DNA of 34,110 bases, from contig JABDPN010000197.1 in assembly GCA_013042715.1 (NCBI GenBank), positions 1 through 34,110 of the forward strand. Reading direction: 5' to 3'. A program made the translations under genes and the position numbers. The DNA is from Flavobacteriaceae bacterium (GTDB lineage Bacteria > Bacteroidota > Bacteroidia > Flavobacteriales > Flavobacteriaceae). Below, one piece after another: positions 1 through 9,727 of the stretch; the stretch's first letter is position 1; every line of letters starts with the position of its first letter. The notes beneath the pieces are model-generated. The model was given only the letters and a program-made list of their open reading frames with translations, made no database searches and had not been told where the DNA came from.

Positions 1-633
1 ATTATATACAGTAAGAAGATAATTAATAAGCTCTAGCATCATAGGATATCCTGCAATTTCATCTCCATGCATTGACGATGTATACATCATTCTAGGTTCT
101 TGTTCATTAGTTGAAACATTCGCAGAAAGTTTTGCAAAAAGTAATCTTTTATCTCCTCCTCCAACTCCCTCGGTAGTTCCTCCTATATCAACAATTTCAC
201 ATAGAGAAGGATATGTTGTCTCAAAATCTAGCATTTGTTGTGCATAATCTGCATAAGTTGGATATGCAGTTAAAGGAAAAAACAAGGTCGAACTTCTTAA
301 CTGGTTTTCAGAAATTGGGAGTTGATTTGACATTAATTGTGGTCCAATTACATTATCTACCTCTCTAACCTCATATTCAATATTATTCAATTGAAAATTT
401 CTAAACTGTTGTAAGTTTGCCCAAGCGTAAACAGTTTTAGTAACAGGATCATAGTTCAAAATTGATAATTTTTTAGTCCATATATCCAATTCAGATAAAT
501 CGTTAATTTTAAAATTAAAATTTACTTCTCCTTTTTGGCTCAAGTACTCTTCGGCTTTTTTCTGATGGTCTTGCTGTGCGAAAATAAAAGACATACTCAT
601 TAATAAAACAAGTAGGGTTAGGGATTTTTTCAT
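1..633 (-). CDS. M14-family zinc carboxypeptidase, partial (N-terminal 211 residues)
   Basis: The gene reads leftward from an ATG at 631-633 and stays open to the window edge, so its C-terminus lies outside. Residues 1-20 form a signal peptide (MKKSLTLLVLLMSMSFIFAQ). A region rich in Asn and Glu follows. Near the edge comes a segment typical of M14 carboxypeptidases: a YTSSMHGDEIAGYPM stretch holding the HxxE zinc ligands, just after FAKLSANVS. Family knowledge: these are exported Zn peptidases that remove C-terminal residues from proteins or peptides; in Bacteroidota they often carry a T9SS tail, which cannot be checked here. It lies downstream of a secreted metalloprotease in the same orientation, but a strong terminator separates the two, so they are probably separate transcripts. 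The protease identity is fairly sure; substrate and full domain layout are unknown. Confidence 0.85.
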   Translation of the reverse strand, partial: MKKSLTLLVLLMSMSFIFAQQDHQKKAEEYLSQKGEVNFNFKINDLSELDIWTKKLSILNYDPVTKTVYAWANLQQFRNFQLNNIEYEVREVDNVIGPQLMSNQLPISENQLRSSTLFFPLTAYPTYADYAQQMLDFETTYPSLCEIVDIGGTTEGVGGGDKRLLFAKLSANVSTNEQEPRMMYTSSMHGDEIAGYPMMLELINYLLTVYN

Positions 634-750
634 TTTATGGATTAATTAGTTTGAACCAATATCGTAAGTAATAGGTTTTGTTTTTGACCTCTCTGAATTT
701 ATTATTAAATGAATTATTAACATCAATAAATAAAATATATTTATTATCAA

Positions 751-783
751 AAAAAAGTCCAGACATGATGTCTGGACTTTTTT
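751..783. terminator. Bidirectional intrinsic terminator after the secreted metalloprotease gene
   Basis: A perfect 15-bp inverted repeat (A6 GTCCAGACA, loop TGA, TGTCTGGAC T6) has an A-run on one side and a T-run on the other. It lies 24 nt past the stop of the minus-strand protease gene and about 120 nt before the carboxypeptidase start, so it should stop protease transcripts before they enter the next gene. Confidence 0.9.
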
Positions 784-806
784 ATTCAATTGGTTTGAAT
801 TGTATT

Positions 807-3800
807 TTAATTGATAATAATTTTTTTAGAAACTGTATGAGTTATACTTTCAATTCTTGCTAAGTAAACACCTGAAGCCATATTTGAAATATCAATCTGC
901 TGAGTATTGTTATTAGTTTTTAAAACTTCAGACAAAATAATCTGACCTTGAATGTTATATAAGTTCAATATTGATGGCTCTGAAAGTTGTCCTTTAATAT
1001 ATAAAACCTTTGGTGAATTAGTATTATAAATAACTAACTCTTCAAACTCGTTTTCAATTGTTGATAATGTTTCTGTTTCAAATCTTAAGAAAAACCTTCC
1101 TACGTCATTTAAGTTAGTATTAGGCGTTATTATAAAATCATTGGTGTTTAACAAGGTCATTGTATTAGCAACAGAATCTTCTAGATAAACATTGACATTC
1201 TCTGGTAAGGTTGCTTGCTCAATACTTACTATTAGTTGCTCTCCTGCTTGGGAGTTTATACCAAATGGAATAATGGTATTATTTTCTAGATCTAAAGTGC
1301 TTATACTTTGAATAGCCATATCAACACCCTGATTGTCATTTACTAATTCAGAATAAATTGCAAAACTTGGAGCAACATTACCAAAAATTCCTGCATCATA
1401 TCCAGCATCTAGACCTAATGATGCATTTTCTGTAAAATAAAAATCAGTTTCATAATAATCTGATGCTTTTGTAGCTTTTAATTTTAAATGATAAATACTA
1501 TTTGTTGTATTTCTTCCTGAAATAAAATCATCTGAGCTTCCTGTTGATCTCATACTAGGTGTAAACTCTATAGTTGCTCCACCTGTTTGAGAAGCGACAA
1601 AAAATCCTTGACCTGGAGTAATCACAGTGTTTGGATTTGCAGCAGCATATGCTAAATTCCAAATTTCCCATTTATCTGTTGCCTGTCCATTATACCCATA
1701 AACACCTGCACTTTGAGAGTCTAATTTACTATTGTTAGCTGCTAAGAAATCGTCTAATACAATATATGAAGGATAAGGGTTTCCAATTAAATTCCATATT
1801 TCGTAATTAGTTCCTTGAGTTACAATGCTAACATCAACATTAGCCGTATTAACGCCTCCAGTAAATGTAAAGGTTGTTCCACTTATGCCATCTTCAGATG
1901 AATCTCTTGCTGCACGATACCCAATACCATTTCCTAAAACTTCAGACGCATGTCCAACGCTATCATATATCTGATACCAATCCGTACTTTTGTTAAATGG
2001 ACCGAATAATTTTTGAGTTGGAGTGACTGAATTTTCATAAATATTTGGGTTGTCACTTGCAAAATCTCCAAAATTTTGTCCTGTTAAAGGCGAAGAAATC
2101 AAGTCATTTCCAGTTGTCCCATTATATGCATTTACATGTCTCTTATACTTAACATTACCTGTTGAAGTACCACTTACTATTAAACTTGAATATGCTGTTG
2201 AAGAAGAGTTTAATGTCAATTCTCCGTTATTGTTTAAATCGCCATTAACCTCAACTAAAGTTCCTTCACTTACATCTACAGAAGCTCCAGAAATAATATT
2301 TAAATCATTAACCTTAATACTAGATGCGACATTATAAGTACCTTCTAGAAATAAAACATTACTTGTTTCTGTTGATGAAGATGGTGCATTTGGTGTCCAA
2401 GTATTATTATTATACAACAATCCATCATATTGAAGATCTATTGTATAATCTTCAACTTCACCAAAACCGAAACTTCCACATGAATTAGGAATATCATTCC
2501 ACATTAAGGAAACTCTCATTGCTGTTGTTCCATATTCTAAATCTAAAGGCACTGTAAATACTCCAGAAACTGTTGTGGCTGCAGTAGGTGATTGTGTGAA
2601 CACTTGTTCACCAATATCATCAAAACTACCATTATGATTATAATCTATCCAAACAGAATAGCCTTCATTAAACGCAGACCCAGTCCATTCTGGTGTTATT
2701 GTAATAGTATAATTCTGACCTCCATACAAAACTGTACTTTGCGAAGTAAAATCTGAATAGCCTGTAGATGTTATTCCTGCTCCAGAATTATTATTATCTA
2801 TTGTTCCTAACTGGACTCTATTTATATACTCATCTACAGTACTATTTCCATTTGAAGCACAATAAGTTGTTGGCAAAGGTACGTCTGTTACTCCAATATG
2901 ATCAATAGTAATATCACTTCTAAATCCATTACCGGTAATACCAGTAAATTTAAATTTAACCACTTGACCTAAATAAGAATCCAAATCTATATTGTTAGAA
3001 ATCCAAGAATTTCCTTGGTCTCCACTAATTGAAAATAAATTATCCCAAGTGTTGCCATTATCGTTAGAAATATCAAGTGATAAACTTCCCATGTTACTTC
3101 CGTACATATGATAATAGAATGTAAAATAGGCCTCATTTAAACTACTTAAGTCAAAACATGGACTAACTAAAATAGTTGTGGCATTTTGTCCTAAACCACT
3201 GTTAGAAGCTTCTGTAAAGTAATAATTTCCGCCACCAGTAATATCATCTGATGGACCTGTGCTTGGAGATGGAGTTCCATTTGCGTCTAAAGTCCAATTG
3301 CCATCATCTCCAGATTCTTGTAGCCAATCGCCAATGCCAGAATCAAAAGTTTCTAAATATGGATATGAGGTTATTTGTGTCCCAACACAAGGAGGGATAG
3401 CTGTAGTTGTGAAGTTAATAACTGGGCTAGAATATGCAGACGTTGAATTGTCTGGACAACGACTTCTTATTTGCGCTTCGTAATTTGTTTCAGGTGTTAA
3501 ACCTGTTAAATCTAAAGAAGTATTACTTGTTGAAACGGTAGTCCAAGTTCCAGAACCAACATCTCTATATTGAATATCAAAAACTACAGAAGTAATCGCA
3601 TCCCAACTTAATGTTGCTGAAGTAGAACCTAAATTTAAAGAAGTAAAATTAGTTGGAATTGTTGCAGTACAAACTATTGGAGCTCCAATAGTGAAATTAG
3701 TGTCTGAAATATCAAAGAAAATATGATTTTCTCCTCTAACCATAATTCTATTTTGAGAACCTTGATTATTTGGAACAACAATATCATGAGAACCATCGTT

Positions 3801-5603
3801 AGTAACTCCAGAGGCTAAAGTAATTGGATACGTATCTCCTCCATCTGTAGATAAGAAAATATCTACATTTGAAGCGTTAACGCCATTACTTGTAGTTCCA
3901 GCAACATCCCAAGTAACTGTTTCAAAAGAATCCGCATTCCATGTTACATTAGTATTTGGTGAGCTAACAACAAATGGACCAGCTGTTCCATTAACCGTTA
4001 CAACCACATCATCACTATTGTTAGTTCCTCCTCCTGCAACATTATCTCTTACTGTTAATCTAAAATTCAATGTTCTAGCAACATCAGGAACAGCTTCCCA
4101 CTGCCATGAAGTAGCTCCGGTTTTAATAGTCTCCAACCTTGGGAAATAACGATGAGAGTCTGCAACTGGTTCATAAGCTCTAAAAGCAACTCCTGTAGTG
4201 TTTGTAAGACTAGGATACGTTGTAGATGCATTGTTTTCATCCATCTGCTCCCAACAATAGGATAAGACATCTAATGTATTTGCATCTGAAGCAGTGCCTT
4301 CTAGAATAAAAGGAGTTCCTTTTGGTATTGTATAATCTGAACCTGCACTAACCGTTGGTACGGCATTCCCCGTAACAATATTGGTTTGACACGAAGTAGA
4401 CTTAACATAATCTGTTACTTGTTCAATTGATACTGCATGGAAATTTGGAGTTACATTAGCTTGAACATCTGTAGCACCAGTAATTCCTGCATAACTCATT
4501 ATTGTAGAACCACTACCAGGTTCTACTTGAACATTTGTACCTTCATTACCTCCAAATGTCCATGTATGATTTGCCCCAAATTGATGGCCTATCTCATGAG
4601 CCACATAATCCACATCAAAGAAATCACCAGTAGGTACTACAGCTGAGGTCCAACCACTTCCCTTTTGATTATTTACACATACACAACCAATACATCCAGC
4701 ATTTCCATTGTTTTGAAGATTTGCTACCAAATGACCTACATCGTATAATGCTTCTCCAATAACACTAGTTAATGTAGATTGTAATTCATTATTATAATTT
4801 CCAGTAGTATTACCATAAGGGTCAGAAGCTGGATTTGTGTAGATGACGTCATCTGTATTTGAAATTAATTGCATAGTAACGTTAAAATCTACCTCAAAAA
4901 TTCCGTTAACTCTAGTCATAGTTGTAACAATTGCAGCTAATGCATCTGCTTTAGTACCTCCATGATACTGCGTATACTCTCCTGTTGCGGACATGGCTAA
5001 TCGATATGTTCTTAATATGCCATCATCTGCATTACGTAAAGTAGTATTAGATTCAGATATACTATTGCTAGCACTTTCTGTTATTGTGCATTCAAAATCA
5101 CTAAAACTTCCTGTTCTATCTGCTCTTTTGTAAATTGTATAGGACTGATTATCGTTGGAGATAGGTTCAATAAATGAGGCATCTTTACTTGCCGACAAGC
5201 GCATGCTTTGAAGGCCTTTTGGTGAAAGACTAAATCGAATTGTAGATGAAGGATCTTCAACGCCTTGTCCAGCATAAGACCTAATATTTGGATAACGTTC
5301 CTGAAGATCTGGATGCATTACAGATGCTTCAAATACCCTGAAGTGTTCCAATTCACCTTCGCCATTTGGAAAAGATATGATAACATTTGATCTCCCTGAA
5401 AATTCTCCTCTCACTGGAGCGTTCTCTAGAGCTTGTTTCATCGCATCTAAATCCAAATTAAAAATCTGATTAATTGGAAGATGTTCTCTGATAATACTAT
5501 TTTCTGAAATTCTAAAGTTGTTTTGCTTTTGCCAAAATTGATTTTGAGCTATAGATATTAAAGCACTAATAGTAAGTGCTACTGTAAGTAGGGGTCTTTT
5601 CAT
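807..5603 (-). CDS. T9SS-secreted multidomain metzincin (reprolysin-like) metalloprotease
   Basis: This 1598-residue exported protease starts with a signal peptide (MKRPLLTVALTISALISIAQ). A propeptide-like region of about 170 residues follows. The catalytic domain spans roughly 195-410, with zinc motif HEIGHQFGANH (H336, E337, H340, H346) and Met-turn around M369 (STIMSYAG), the metzincin signature. After it come PKD/cadherin-like beta domains (about 420-640), a fibronectin type III domain (about 648-732), a MAM-like jelly roll (about 738-905) and a GEVED domain (about 913-1050, containing GEVEDYTI). A long beta-rich region leads to a C-terminal type A T9SS sorting domain (about 1535-1598, including NMASGVYLARI). 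Known biology: such tails direct Sec-exported proteins across the outer membrane through the T9SS and are then cleaved. GldH in this window is consistent with that machinery. It is divergent from the ABC protein gene. Probable role: extracellular protein degradation. Confidence 0.92.
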   Translation of the reverse strand: MKRPLLTVALTISALISIAQNQFWQKQNNFRISENSIIREHLPINQIFNLDLDAMKQALENAPVRGEFSGRSNVIISFPNGEGELEHFRVFEASVMHPDLQERYPNIRSYAGQGVEDPSSTIRFSLSPKGLQSMRLSASKDASFIEPISNDNQSYTIYKRADRTGSFSDFECTITESASNSISESNTTLRNADDGILRTYRLAMSATGEYTQYHGGTKADALAAIVTTMTRVNGIFEVDFNVTMQLISNTDDVIYTNPASDPYGNTTGNYNNELQSTLTSVIGEALYDVGHLVANLQNNGNAGCIGCVCVNNQKGSGWTSAVVPTGDFFDVDYVAHEIGHQFGANHTWTFGGNEGTNVQVEPGSGSTIMSYAGITGATDVQANVTPNFHAVSIEQVTDYVKSTSCQTNIVTGNAVPTVSAGSDYTIPKGTPFILEGTASDANTLDVLSYCWEQMDENNASTTYPSLTNTTGVAFRAYEPVADSHRYFPRLETIKTGATSWQWEAVPDVARTLNFRLTVRDNVAGGGTNNSDDVVVTVNGTAGPFVVSSPNTNVTWNADSFETVTWDVAGTTSNGVNASNVDIFLSTDGGDTYPITLASGVTNDGSHDIVVPNNQGSQNRIMVRGENHIFFDISDTNFTIGAPIVCTATIPTNFTSLNLGSTSATLSWDAITSVVFDIQYRDVGSGTWTTVSTSNTSLDLTGLTPETNYEAQIRSRCPDNSTSAYSSPVINFTTTAIPPCVGTQITSYPYLETFDSGIGDWLQESGDDGNWTLDANGTPSPSTGPSDDITGGGNYYFTEASNSGLGQNATTILVSPCFDLSSLNEAYFTFYYHMYGSNMGSLSLDISNDNGNTWDNLFSISGDQGNSWISNNIDLDSYLGQVVKFKFTGITGNGFRSDITIDHIGVTDVPLPTTYCASNGNSTVDEYINRVQLGTIDNNNSGAGITSTGYSDFTSQSTVLYGGQNYTITITPEWTGSAFNEGYSVWIDYNHNGSFDDIGEQVFTQSPTAATTVSGVFTVPLDLEYGTTAMRVSLMWNDIPNSCGSFGFGEVEDYTIDLQYDGLLYNNNTWTPNAPSSSTETSNVLFLEGTYNVASSIKVNDLNIISGASVDVSEGTLVEVNGDLNNNGELTLNSSSTAYSSLIVSGTSTGNVKYKRHVNAYNGTTGNDLISSPLTGQNFGDFASDNPNIYENSVTPTQKLFGPFNKSTDWYQIYDSVGHASEVLGNGIGYRAARDSSEDGISGTTFTFTGGVNTANVDVSIVTQGTNYEIWNLIGNPYPSYIVLDDFLAANNSKLDSQSAGVYGYNGQATDKWEIWNLAYAAANPNTVITPGQGFFVASQTGGATIEFTPSMRSTGSSDDFISGRNTTNSIYHLKLKATKASDYYETDFYFTENASLGLDAGYDAGIFGNVAPSFAIYSELVNDNQGVDMAIQSISTLDLENNTIIPFGINSQAGEQLIVSIEQATLPENVNVYLEDSVANTMTLLNTNDFIITPNTNLNDVGRFFLRFETETLSTIENEFEELVIYNTNSPKVLYIKGQLSEPSILNLYNIQGQIILSEVLKTNNNTQQIDISNMASGVYLARIESITHTVSKKIIIN

Positions 5604-5629
5604 TGTTAATATGTTGAATAATAGCGACG

Positions 5630-5637
5630 CTAAAATA
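5630..5637 (-). promoter_or_regulatory. Possible -7 element of the metalloprotease gene
   Basis: Read on the minus strand this is TATTTTAG, one base off the Bacteroidota -7 consensus TAnnTTTG and identical to the recA element in this window. It lies 26 nt before the protease ATG. No clear -33 TTG is present at the usual distance, so support is weak. Confidence 0.35.
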
Positions 5638-5663
5638 ATAAATTTTTTAAAATTTATATTTTT

Positions 5664-5693
5664 TTTGCTTTTTTTTAAAAATACGTACTTTTA
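5664..5693 (+). promoter_or_regulatory. Putative promoter of the double-ATPase ABC gene
   Basis: TTTG at 5664-5667 and TACTTTTA at 5686-5693 are separated by 18 nt, approximating the Bacteroidota TTG/TAnnTTTG promoter (last base differs). The -7 box ends only three bases before the ATG at 5697, which would give a leaderless or nearly leaderless mRNA. Confidence 0.4.
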
Positions 5694-5696
5694 GAT

Positions 5697-7388
5697 ATGC
5701 CTAAAAAATCAATACTTCAAGTTAAAAACTTATCTATTTCTTTTATCTCAAATAAAAAAGAACAAGAAGTCATTAAATCCATTTCTTATCAATTGTTTAA
5801 AAATGAAATATTAGGTATTGTAGGTGAATCTGGAAGTGGAAAATCAGTTTCTTCTTTAGCAATAATGGGTTTACTTCCTAAAGCAATAAGCAAAATTACA
5901 AATGGCGAAATTATTTTTGATGGAAAACCCATTCATAATTTATCAAACAAAAAATTTCAGAATATACGAGGAAAAGATATTGCAATGATTTTTCAAGAAC
6001 CTATGAGTTCTTTAAATCCTTCTATGACTTGTGGAAATCAAGTTTTAGAAATTCTGATTGAACATACTAACCTAGCTAAAAAGAAAGTTAAAGAAGAGGT
6101 TATATCGCTTTTTGAACAGGTAAAACTTGCTGACCCTAAAACAGTATTTAAGAAATATCCTCATGAAATTTCTGGAGGGCAAAAACAGCGAGTTATGATT
6201 GCAATGGCAATTGCCTGTAAACCAAAATTACTTATTGCTGATGAGCCAACAACTGCTTTGGATGTAACTGTTCAAAAGGAAATTATTTTATTGCTGAAAG
6301 ACTTACAGCAACAGTTCAATATGAGTATTATATTTATTACTCATGATCTATCGCTAATTTCTGAAATTTCTGATCGTGTACTAGTAATGTACAATGGTGA
6401 AATTGTTGAACAAGGTTTAACAGAAGACATTTTTAAATGGCCAAAACATATTTACACTAAAGCTTTAATTAATTCCAGACCTACTTTAGATTATCGCGTA
6501 GAGAAACTACCAACCATTTCAGATTATATAAATAAAACCGTTTCTAATAATATTATTACTGCTTCAGAAAGAGCGTCAATTCAAGAAAAAATATACAGTA
6601 AAAAACCTCTTCTTGAAATTATGAACATTGAAAAAACATACTTTTCTAAAGTCGGATTGTTTGGAAAACCAAAAGGTTTTAAAGCAGTAAATAACATATC
6701 TTTTAAACTTTATGAAGGAGAAACGCTAGGTCTTGTTGGAGAATCTGGTTGCGGAAAATCTACTCTTGGTAATGCCATATTACAATTGGACAAAGCTACT
6801 TCAGGAACCATTTTGTATAAAGGAAAGGATATAACACACGTATCTGGGAAAACGTTACGCAATCTTAGAAAGGATATACAAATAATTTTTCAAGATCCAT
6901 ATTCTTCATTAAACCCTCGAATTCCTGTAGGCAAAGCTATTATGGAACCTATGGAAGTTCATGAACTTTACAATTCAAAAGCTGTAAGAATAGAAAAAGC
7001 TTTAGAAATATTAAATCGTGTAGGTTTAGCTTCAGAATATTTTAATCGTTTTCCTCATGAATTTTCTGGAGGTCAAAGACAGCGTATTGGTATAGCAAGA
7101 ACTATAGCTTTAAATCCTAAGCTTATTGTTTGCGACGAATCAGTTTCTGCACTTGATATTTCTGTACAAGCGCAAGTGCTTAACTTATTAAACGAACTGA
7201 AAGAGAACTTTGGCTTTACTTATATTTTTATTTCACACGACTTGGCGGTTGTTAAGTATATGGCTGATCAATTAATTGTTATGAATAAAGGTGAAATTGA
7301 AGAGATTGGTGATGCAGATAAAATCTATTCTAATCCAAAAAAAGATTATACCAAAAAACTAATTGATGCTATTCCCAAAGGTTTATAA
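5697..7388 (+). CDS. Peptide-type ABC transporter ATPase with two fused nucleotide-binding domains (DppD-DppF/YejF/GsiA-like)
   Basis: The 563-residue protein carries two complete ABC ATPase domains in tandem. Domain 1 has Walker A GESGSGKS (43-50), signature SGGQKQR (159-165) and Walker [13 protein letters not shown]. Domain 2 has Walker A GESGCGKS (348-355), signature SGGQRQR (from 457) and Walker [13 protein letters not shown]. Such fused ATPases power oligopeptide, dipeptide or glutathione importers; each domain replaces one of the usual DppD and DppF subunits. Permease and binding-protein genes are normally neighbours but are absent here: the next plus-strand gene is an acyl-CoA synthetase behind a strong terminator. 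The partner permeases must therefore lie elsewhere, or the ATPase may serve several importers. It is divergently placed from a secreted protease gene, which suggests but does not prove a link to peptide uptake. Class is certain, substrate is not. Confidence 0.9.
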   Translation: MPKKSILQVKNLSISFISNKKEQEVIKSISYQLFKNEILGIVGESGSGKSVSSLAIMGLLPKAISKITNGEIIFDGKPIHNLSNKKFQNIRGKDIAMIFQEPMSSLNPSMTCGNQVLEILIEHTNLAKKKVKEEVISLFEQVKLADPKTVFKKYPHEISGGQKQRVMIAMAIACKPKLLIADEPTTALDVTVQKEIILLLKDLQQQFNMSIIFITHDLSLISEISDRVLVMYNGEIVEQGLTEDIFKWPKHIYTKALINSRPTLDYRVEKLPTISDYINKTVSNNIITASERASIQEKIYSKKPLLEIMNIEKTYFSKVGLFGKPKGFKAVNNISFKLYEGETLGLVGESGCGKSTLGNAILQLDKATSGTILYKGKDITHVSGKTLRNLRKDIQIIFQDPYSSLNPRIPVGKAIMEPMEVHELYNSKAVRIEKALEILNRVGLASEYFNRFPHEFSGGQRQRIGIARTIALNPKLIVCDESVSALDISVQAQVLNLLNELKENFGFTYIFISHDLAVVKYMADQLIVMNKGEIEEIGDADKIYSNPKKDYTKKLIDAIPKGL

Positions 7389-7405
7389 TTTTAAATCTTT
7401 TCTTA

Positions 7406-7444
7406 AAATTACAAAAAGACTCCTTTGGAGTCTTTTTGTAATTT
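7406..7444. terminator. Strong bidirectional terminator after the ABC gene
   Basis: A perfect 18-bp inverted repeat (AAATTACAAAAAGACTCC, loop TTT, and its complement) begins 18 nt after the ABC gene stop. The stem includes A/T runs suited to termination in either direction. The rest of this gap, to 7753, holds no convincing gene: a 30-codon minus-strand frame (7409-7501) runs into this stem and is probably chance. Only a -7 element at 7735 stands out. Confidence 0.9.
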
Positions 7445-7734
7445 GAATGCATTCTTACAATCATCATAAGTAGGTTCAGGTAGATTTGAAGCAACATTCA
7501 TAAACTAAATTTAAAATAGATTTGGGGTCTAAGATAAATTACTATTAATTTGATTTGGGACTATAAATATGATACATTTAATACAAATAAGTAGATAAAA
7601 AGCATATATTTTCGATGAAATACACTTTATTTTAACAATTGATCTTGATTTCATGTGTTTTGTTGGTGATTTTCTCCAAAGAATACGTTTTATACATCAC
7701 TAATTTGTGTATAAGTATTAAAGTATTTATTTTC

Positions 7735-7742
7735 TATATTTG
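7735..7742 (+). promoter_or_regulatory. -7 element of the acetoacetate-CoA ligase gene
   Basis: TATATTTG matches the Bacteroidota -7 consensus TAnnTTTG exactly and ends 11 nt before the ATG at 7754. The nearest TTG (7705-7707) is 27 nt upstream, longer than usual, so the -33 box is uncertain. Confidence 0.5.
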
Positions 7743-7753
7743 AGTAGCTTAAA

Positions 7754-9727
7754 ATGTATATAATGACATTAAAGAAACTCTGGTCACCTTCAAATTCATT
7801 TAAAAAAAACAGTCATCTCCATAACTATAAACAATGGCTAAAAGCGAATTACAATTTAGAGTTTGAATCTTATCAAGATTTATGGATTTGGTCTGTTTCA
7901 GAAATCGAAACATTTTGGGAAAGTATCTGGAAGTACTTTAACGTTATTTCTTATAAGACTTACAACAAAGCATTATCAAACCATAAAATGCCAAATTGCA
8001 AGTGGTTTGAAGGTTCTAAAATAAATTATGCCGAACATCTATTTAGACATTCAAAAGACGATGAGACTGCTATTGTTTTTGGAAACGAATCCCATGAGAT
8101 ACAAAAAATTTCTTGGTTGGAGTTAAAGACCAAGGTCGCATCGCTTGCTATTTATTTTAAATCTATTGGTGTTACAAAAGGTGAGCGTGTTGTAGCATTT
8201 ATTCCAAATGTTCCTGAAGCAACAATTGCTTTTCTTGCGGTAAATTCTATAGGTGCTATTTGGTCAAGTACGTCTCCAGATTTTGGAGTAGAAAGTGTTG
8301 TGGATCGTTTTGCGCAAATAAAACCAAAAGTGTTAATTGCTGTTGATGGGTATCAATACAATGGTAAGCCTTACGATAAATCTAAAGTTGTAGAATCAAT
8401 AGTTAAAGCATTACCTTCATTAGAAAAGGTATTGATATTGCCTTATTTAAATAAAAAAGCATTACACGAATTTCCAAAAAACTATTTGGATATCGAATAT
8501 GTATTTAATAACTATAAAGGTGAATTAAATTTTGAGCCTGTAGATTTTAGTCATCCTATTTGGGTATTATATTCTTCTGGAACAACTGGTTTACCTAAAG
8601 CTATTGTGCATTCTCATGGAGGCATTTTACTGGAACACCTTAAATACATGGCTTTTCATAACGATGTGCAACAAGGTGAGCGATTCTTTTGGTTTTCTAC
8701 AACAGGTTGGATGATGTGGAATTTTGTTCAGGCAGCCTTTTTAATGGGAGCATCTATCGTTTTGTATGATGGTAGTCCAACTTATCCCAGTTTTAATAAA
8801 CTTTGGGAGTTCACAGATCAAGTTGGCATTCACCATTTTGGTACAAGTGCTCCATATTTAGTAGCTTGTATGAAGAAAGGACTTAATCCAAAATCTGAGT
8901 TTGATTTATCGTCCTTAAAATCTATAAGTTCAACAGGAGCGCCTTTACCTCCTGATGCTTTTGATTATGTGTATTCCAATATTAAGGACGATGTTTGGTT
9001 ATGCTCCATGGCTGGAGGAACAGATGTATGTACTGCTTTTGTTGGAGGATTACCAGAATATACTGTTCACTCTGGTGAAATACAATGTCGCGCTCTAGGT
9101 GTATCACTTTTTGCTTATGATGAAAATGGGAAACCTATTGAAGACGAACTAGGTGAAATGGTTATTGACCAACCAATGCCTTCAATGCCTATATATTTTT
9201 GGAATGATAAAGATAACAAACGTTATAATGCAAGTTATTTAGAACATTATCCTGGAAAATGGCGACATGGAGATTTTATAAAAATTAACTCAAAAACCAA
9301 TGGATTAGTTATTTATGGAAGATCTGATGCAACACTTAACAGACATGGTATTAGAATTGGTACTGCTGAAATCTATAGAGCAGTTAATAAAATAGACGCA
9401 ATTGAAGATTCATTAATTGTTAATCTTGAATTAGAAGAAGGCAAGCATTATATGCCATTATTTGTAAAACTGAAAACAGGACACACATTAACTGAAACTG
9501 TGAAAATTCAAATTAATAAACAATTAAAGCAAGAATACACTGCTAGACATGTTCCGGATGAAATTATTGAAGTGTCTGATATTCCTTATACAATAAGTGG
9601 CAAAAAAATGGAAGCACCTGTTAAAAAGATTTTACTAAAAATGCCTATTGAAAAATCTATTAACATAGACTCAATGCGAAATCCTGAATCTATAAAGTAT
9701 TTTATTGAGTTCACTAAACATCTTTAG
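7754..9727 (+). CDS. aacS: Acetoacetate--CoA ligase (acetoacetyl-CoA synthetase)
   Basis: This 657-residue member of the ANL adenylating superfamily has the length and motifs of acetoacetyl-CoA synthetases, which convert acetoacetate, ATP and CoA to acetoacetyl-CoA. Seen: an N-terminal ACS-type cap, the phosphate-binding loop YSSGTTGLPK (273-282), the FWFSTTGWMMWN segment typical of this subfamily, the hinge region YGRSDATLNRHG, and the C-terminal SGKK motif whose lysine (K617) matches the adenylation lysine of the family. It is monocistronic between a terminator and a converging gene; its TAG stop overlaps the TAA stop of PBP1A on the other strand. ATG at 7754 is used; a second ATG at 7763 is also possible. 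Expected role: ketone-body, leucine or butanoate carbon entering central acetyl-CoA metabolism. Acetyl- or other acyl-CoA synthetase activity is a less likely alternative. Confidence 0.88.
   Translation: MYIMTLKKLWSPSNSFKKNSHLHNYKQWLKANYNLEFESYQDLWIWSVSEIETFWESIWKYFNVISYKTYNKALSNHKMPNCKWFEGSKINYAEHLFRHSKDDETAIVFGNESHEIQKISWLELKTKVASLAIYFKSIGVTKGERVVAFIPNVPEATIAFLAVNSIGAIWSSTSPDFGVESVVDRFAQIKPKVLIAVDGYQYNGKPYDKSKVVESIVKALPSLEKVLILPYLNKKALHEFPKNYLDIEYVFNNYKGELNFEPVDFSHPIWVLYSSGTTGLPKAIVHSHGGILLEHLKYMAFHNDVQQGERFFWFSTTGWMMWNFVQAAFLMGASIVLYDGSPTYPSFNKLWEFTDQVGIHHFGTSAPYLVACMKKGLNPKSEFDLSSLKSISSTGAPLPPDAFDYVYSNIKDDVWLCSMAGGTDVCTAFVGGLPEYTVHSGEIQCRALGVSLFAYDENGKPIEDELGEMVIDQPMPSMPIYFWNDKDNKRYNASYLEHYPGKWRHGDFIKINSKTNGLVIYGRSDATLNRHGIRIGTAEIYRAVNKIDAIEDSLIVNLELEEGKHYMPLFVKLKTGHTLTETVKIQINKQLKQEYTARHVPDEIIEVSDIPYTISGKKMEAPVKKILLKMPIEKSINIDSMRNPESIKYFIEFTKHL

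Noticed and set aside
7409-7501. A 30-codon minus-strand frame (head MNVASNLPEP) in the gap after the ABC gene
   Set aside because: Its last codons are the terminator stem itself and no promoter or own terminator is visible; more likely chance or a decayed remnant.
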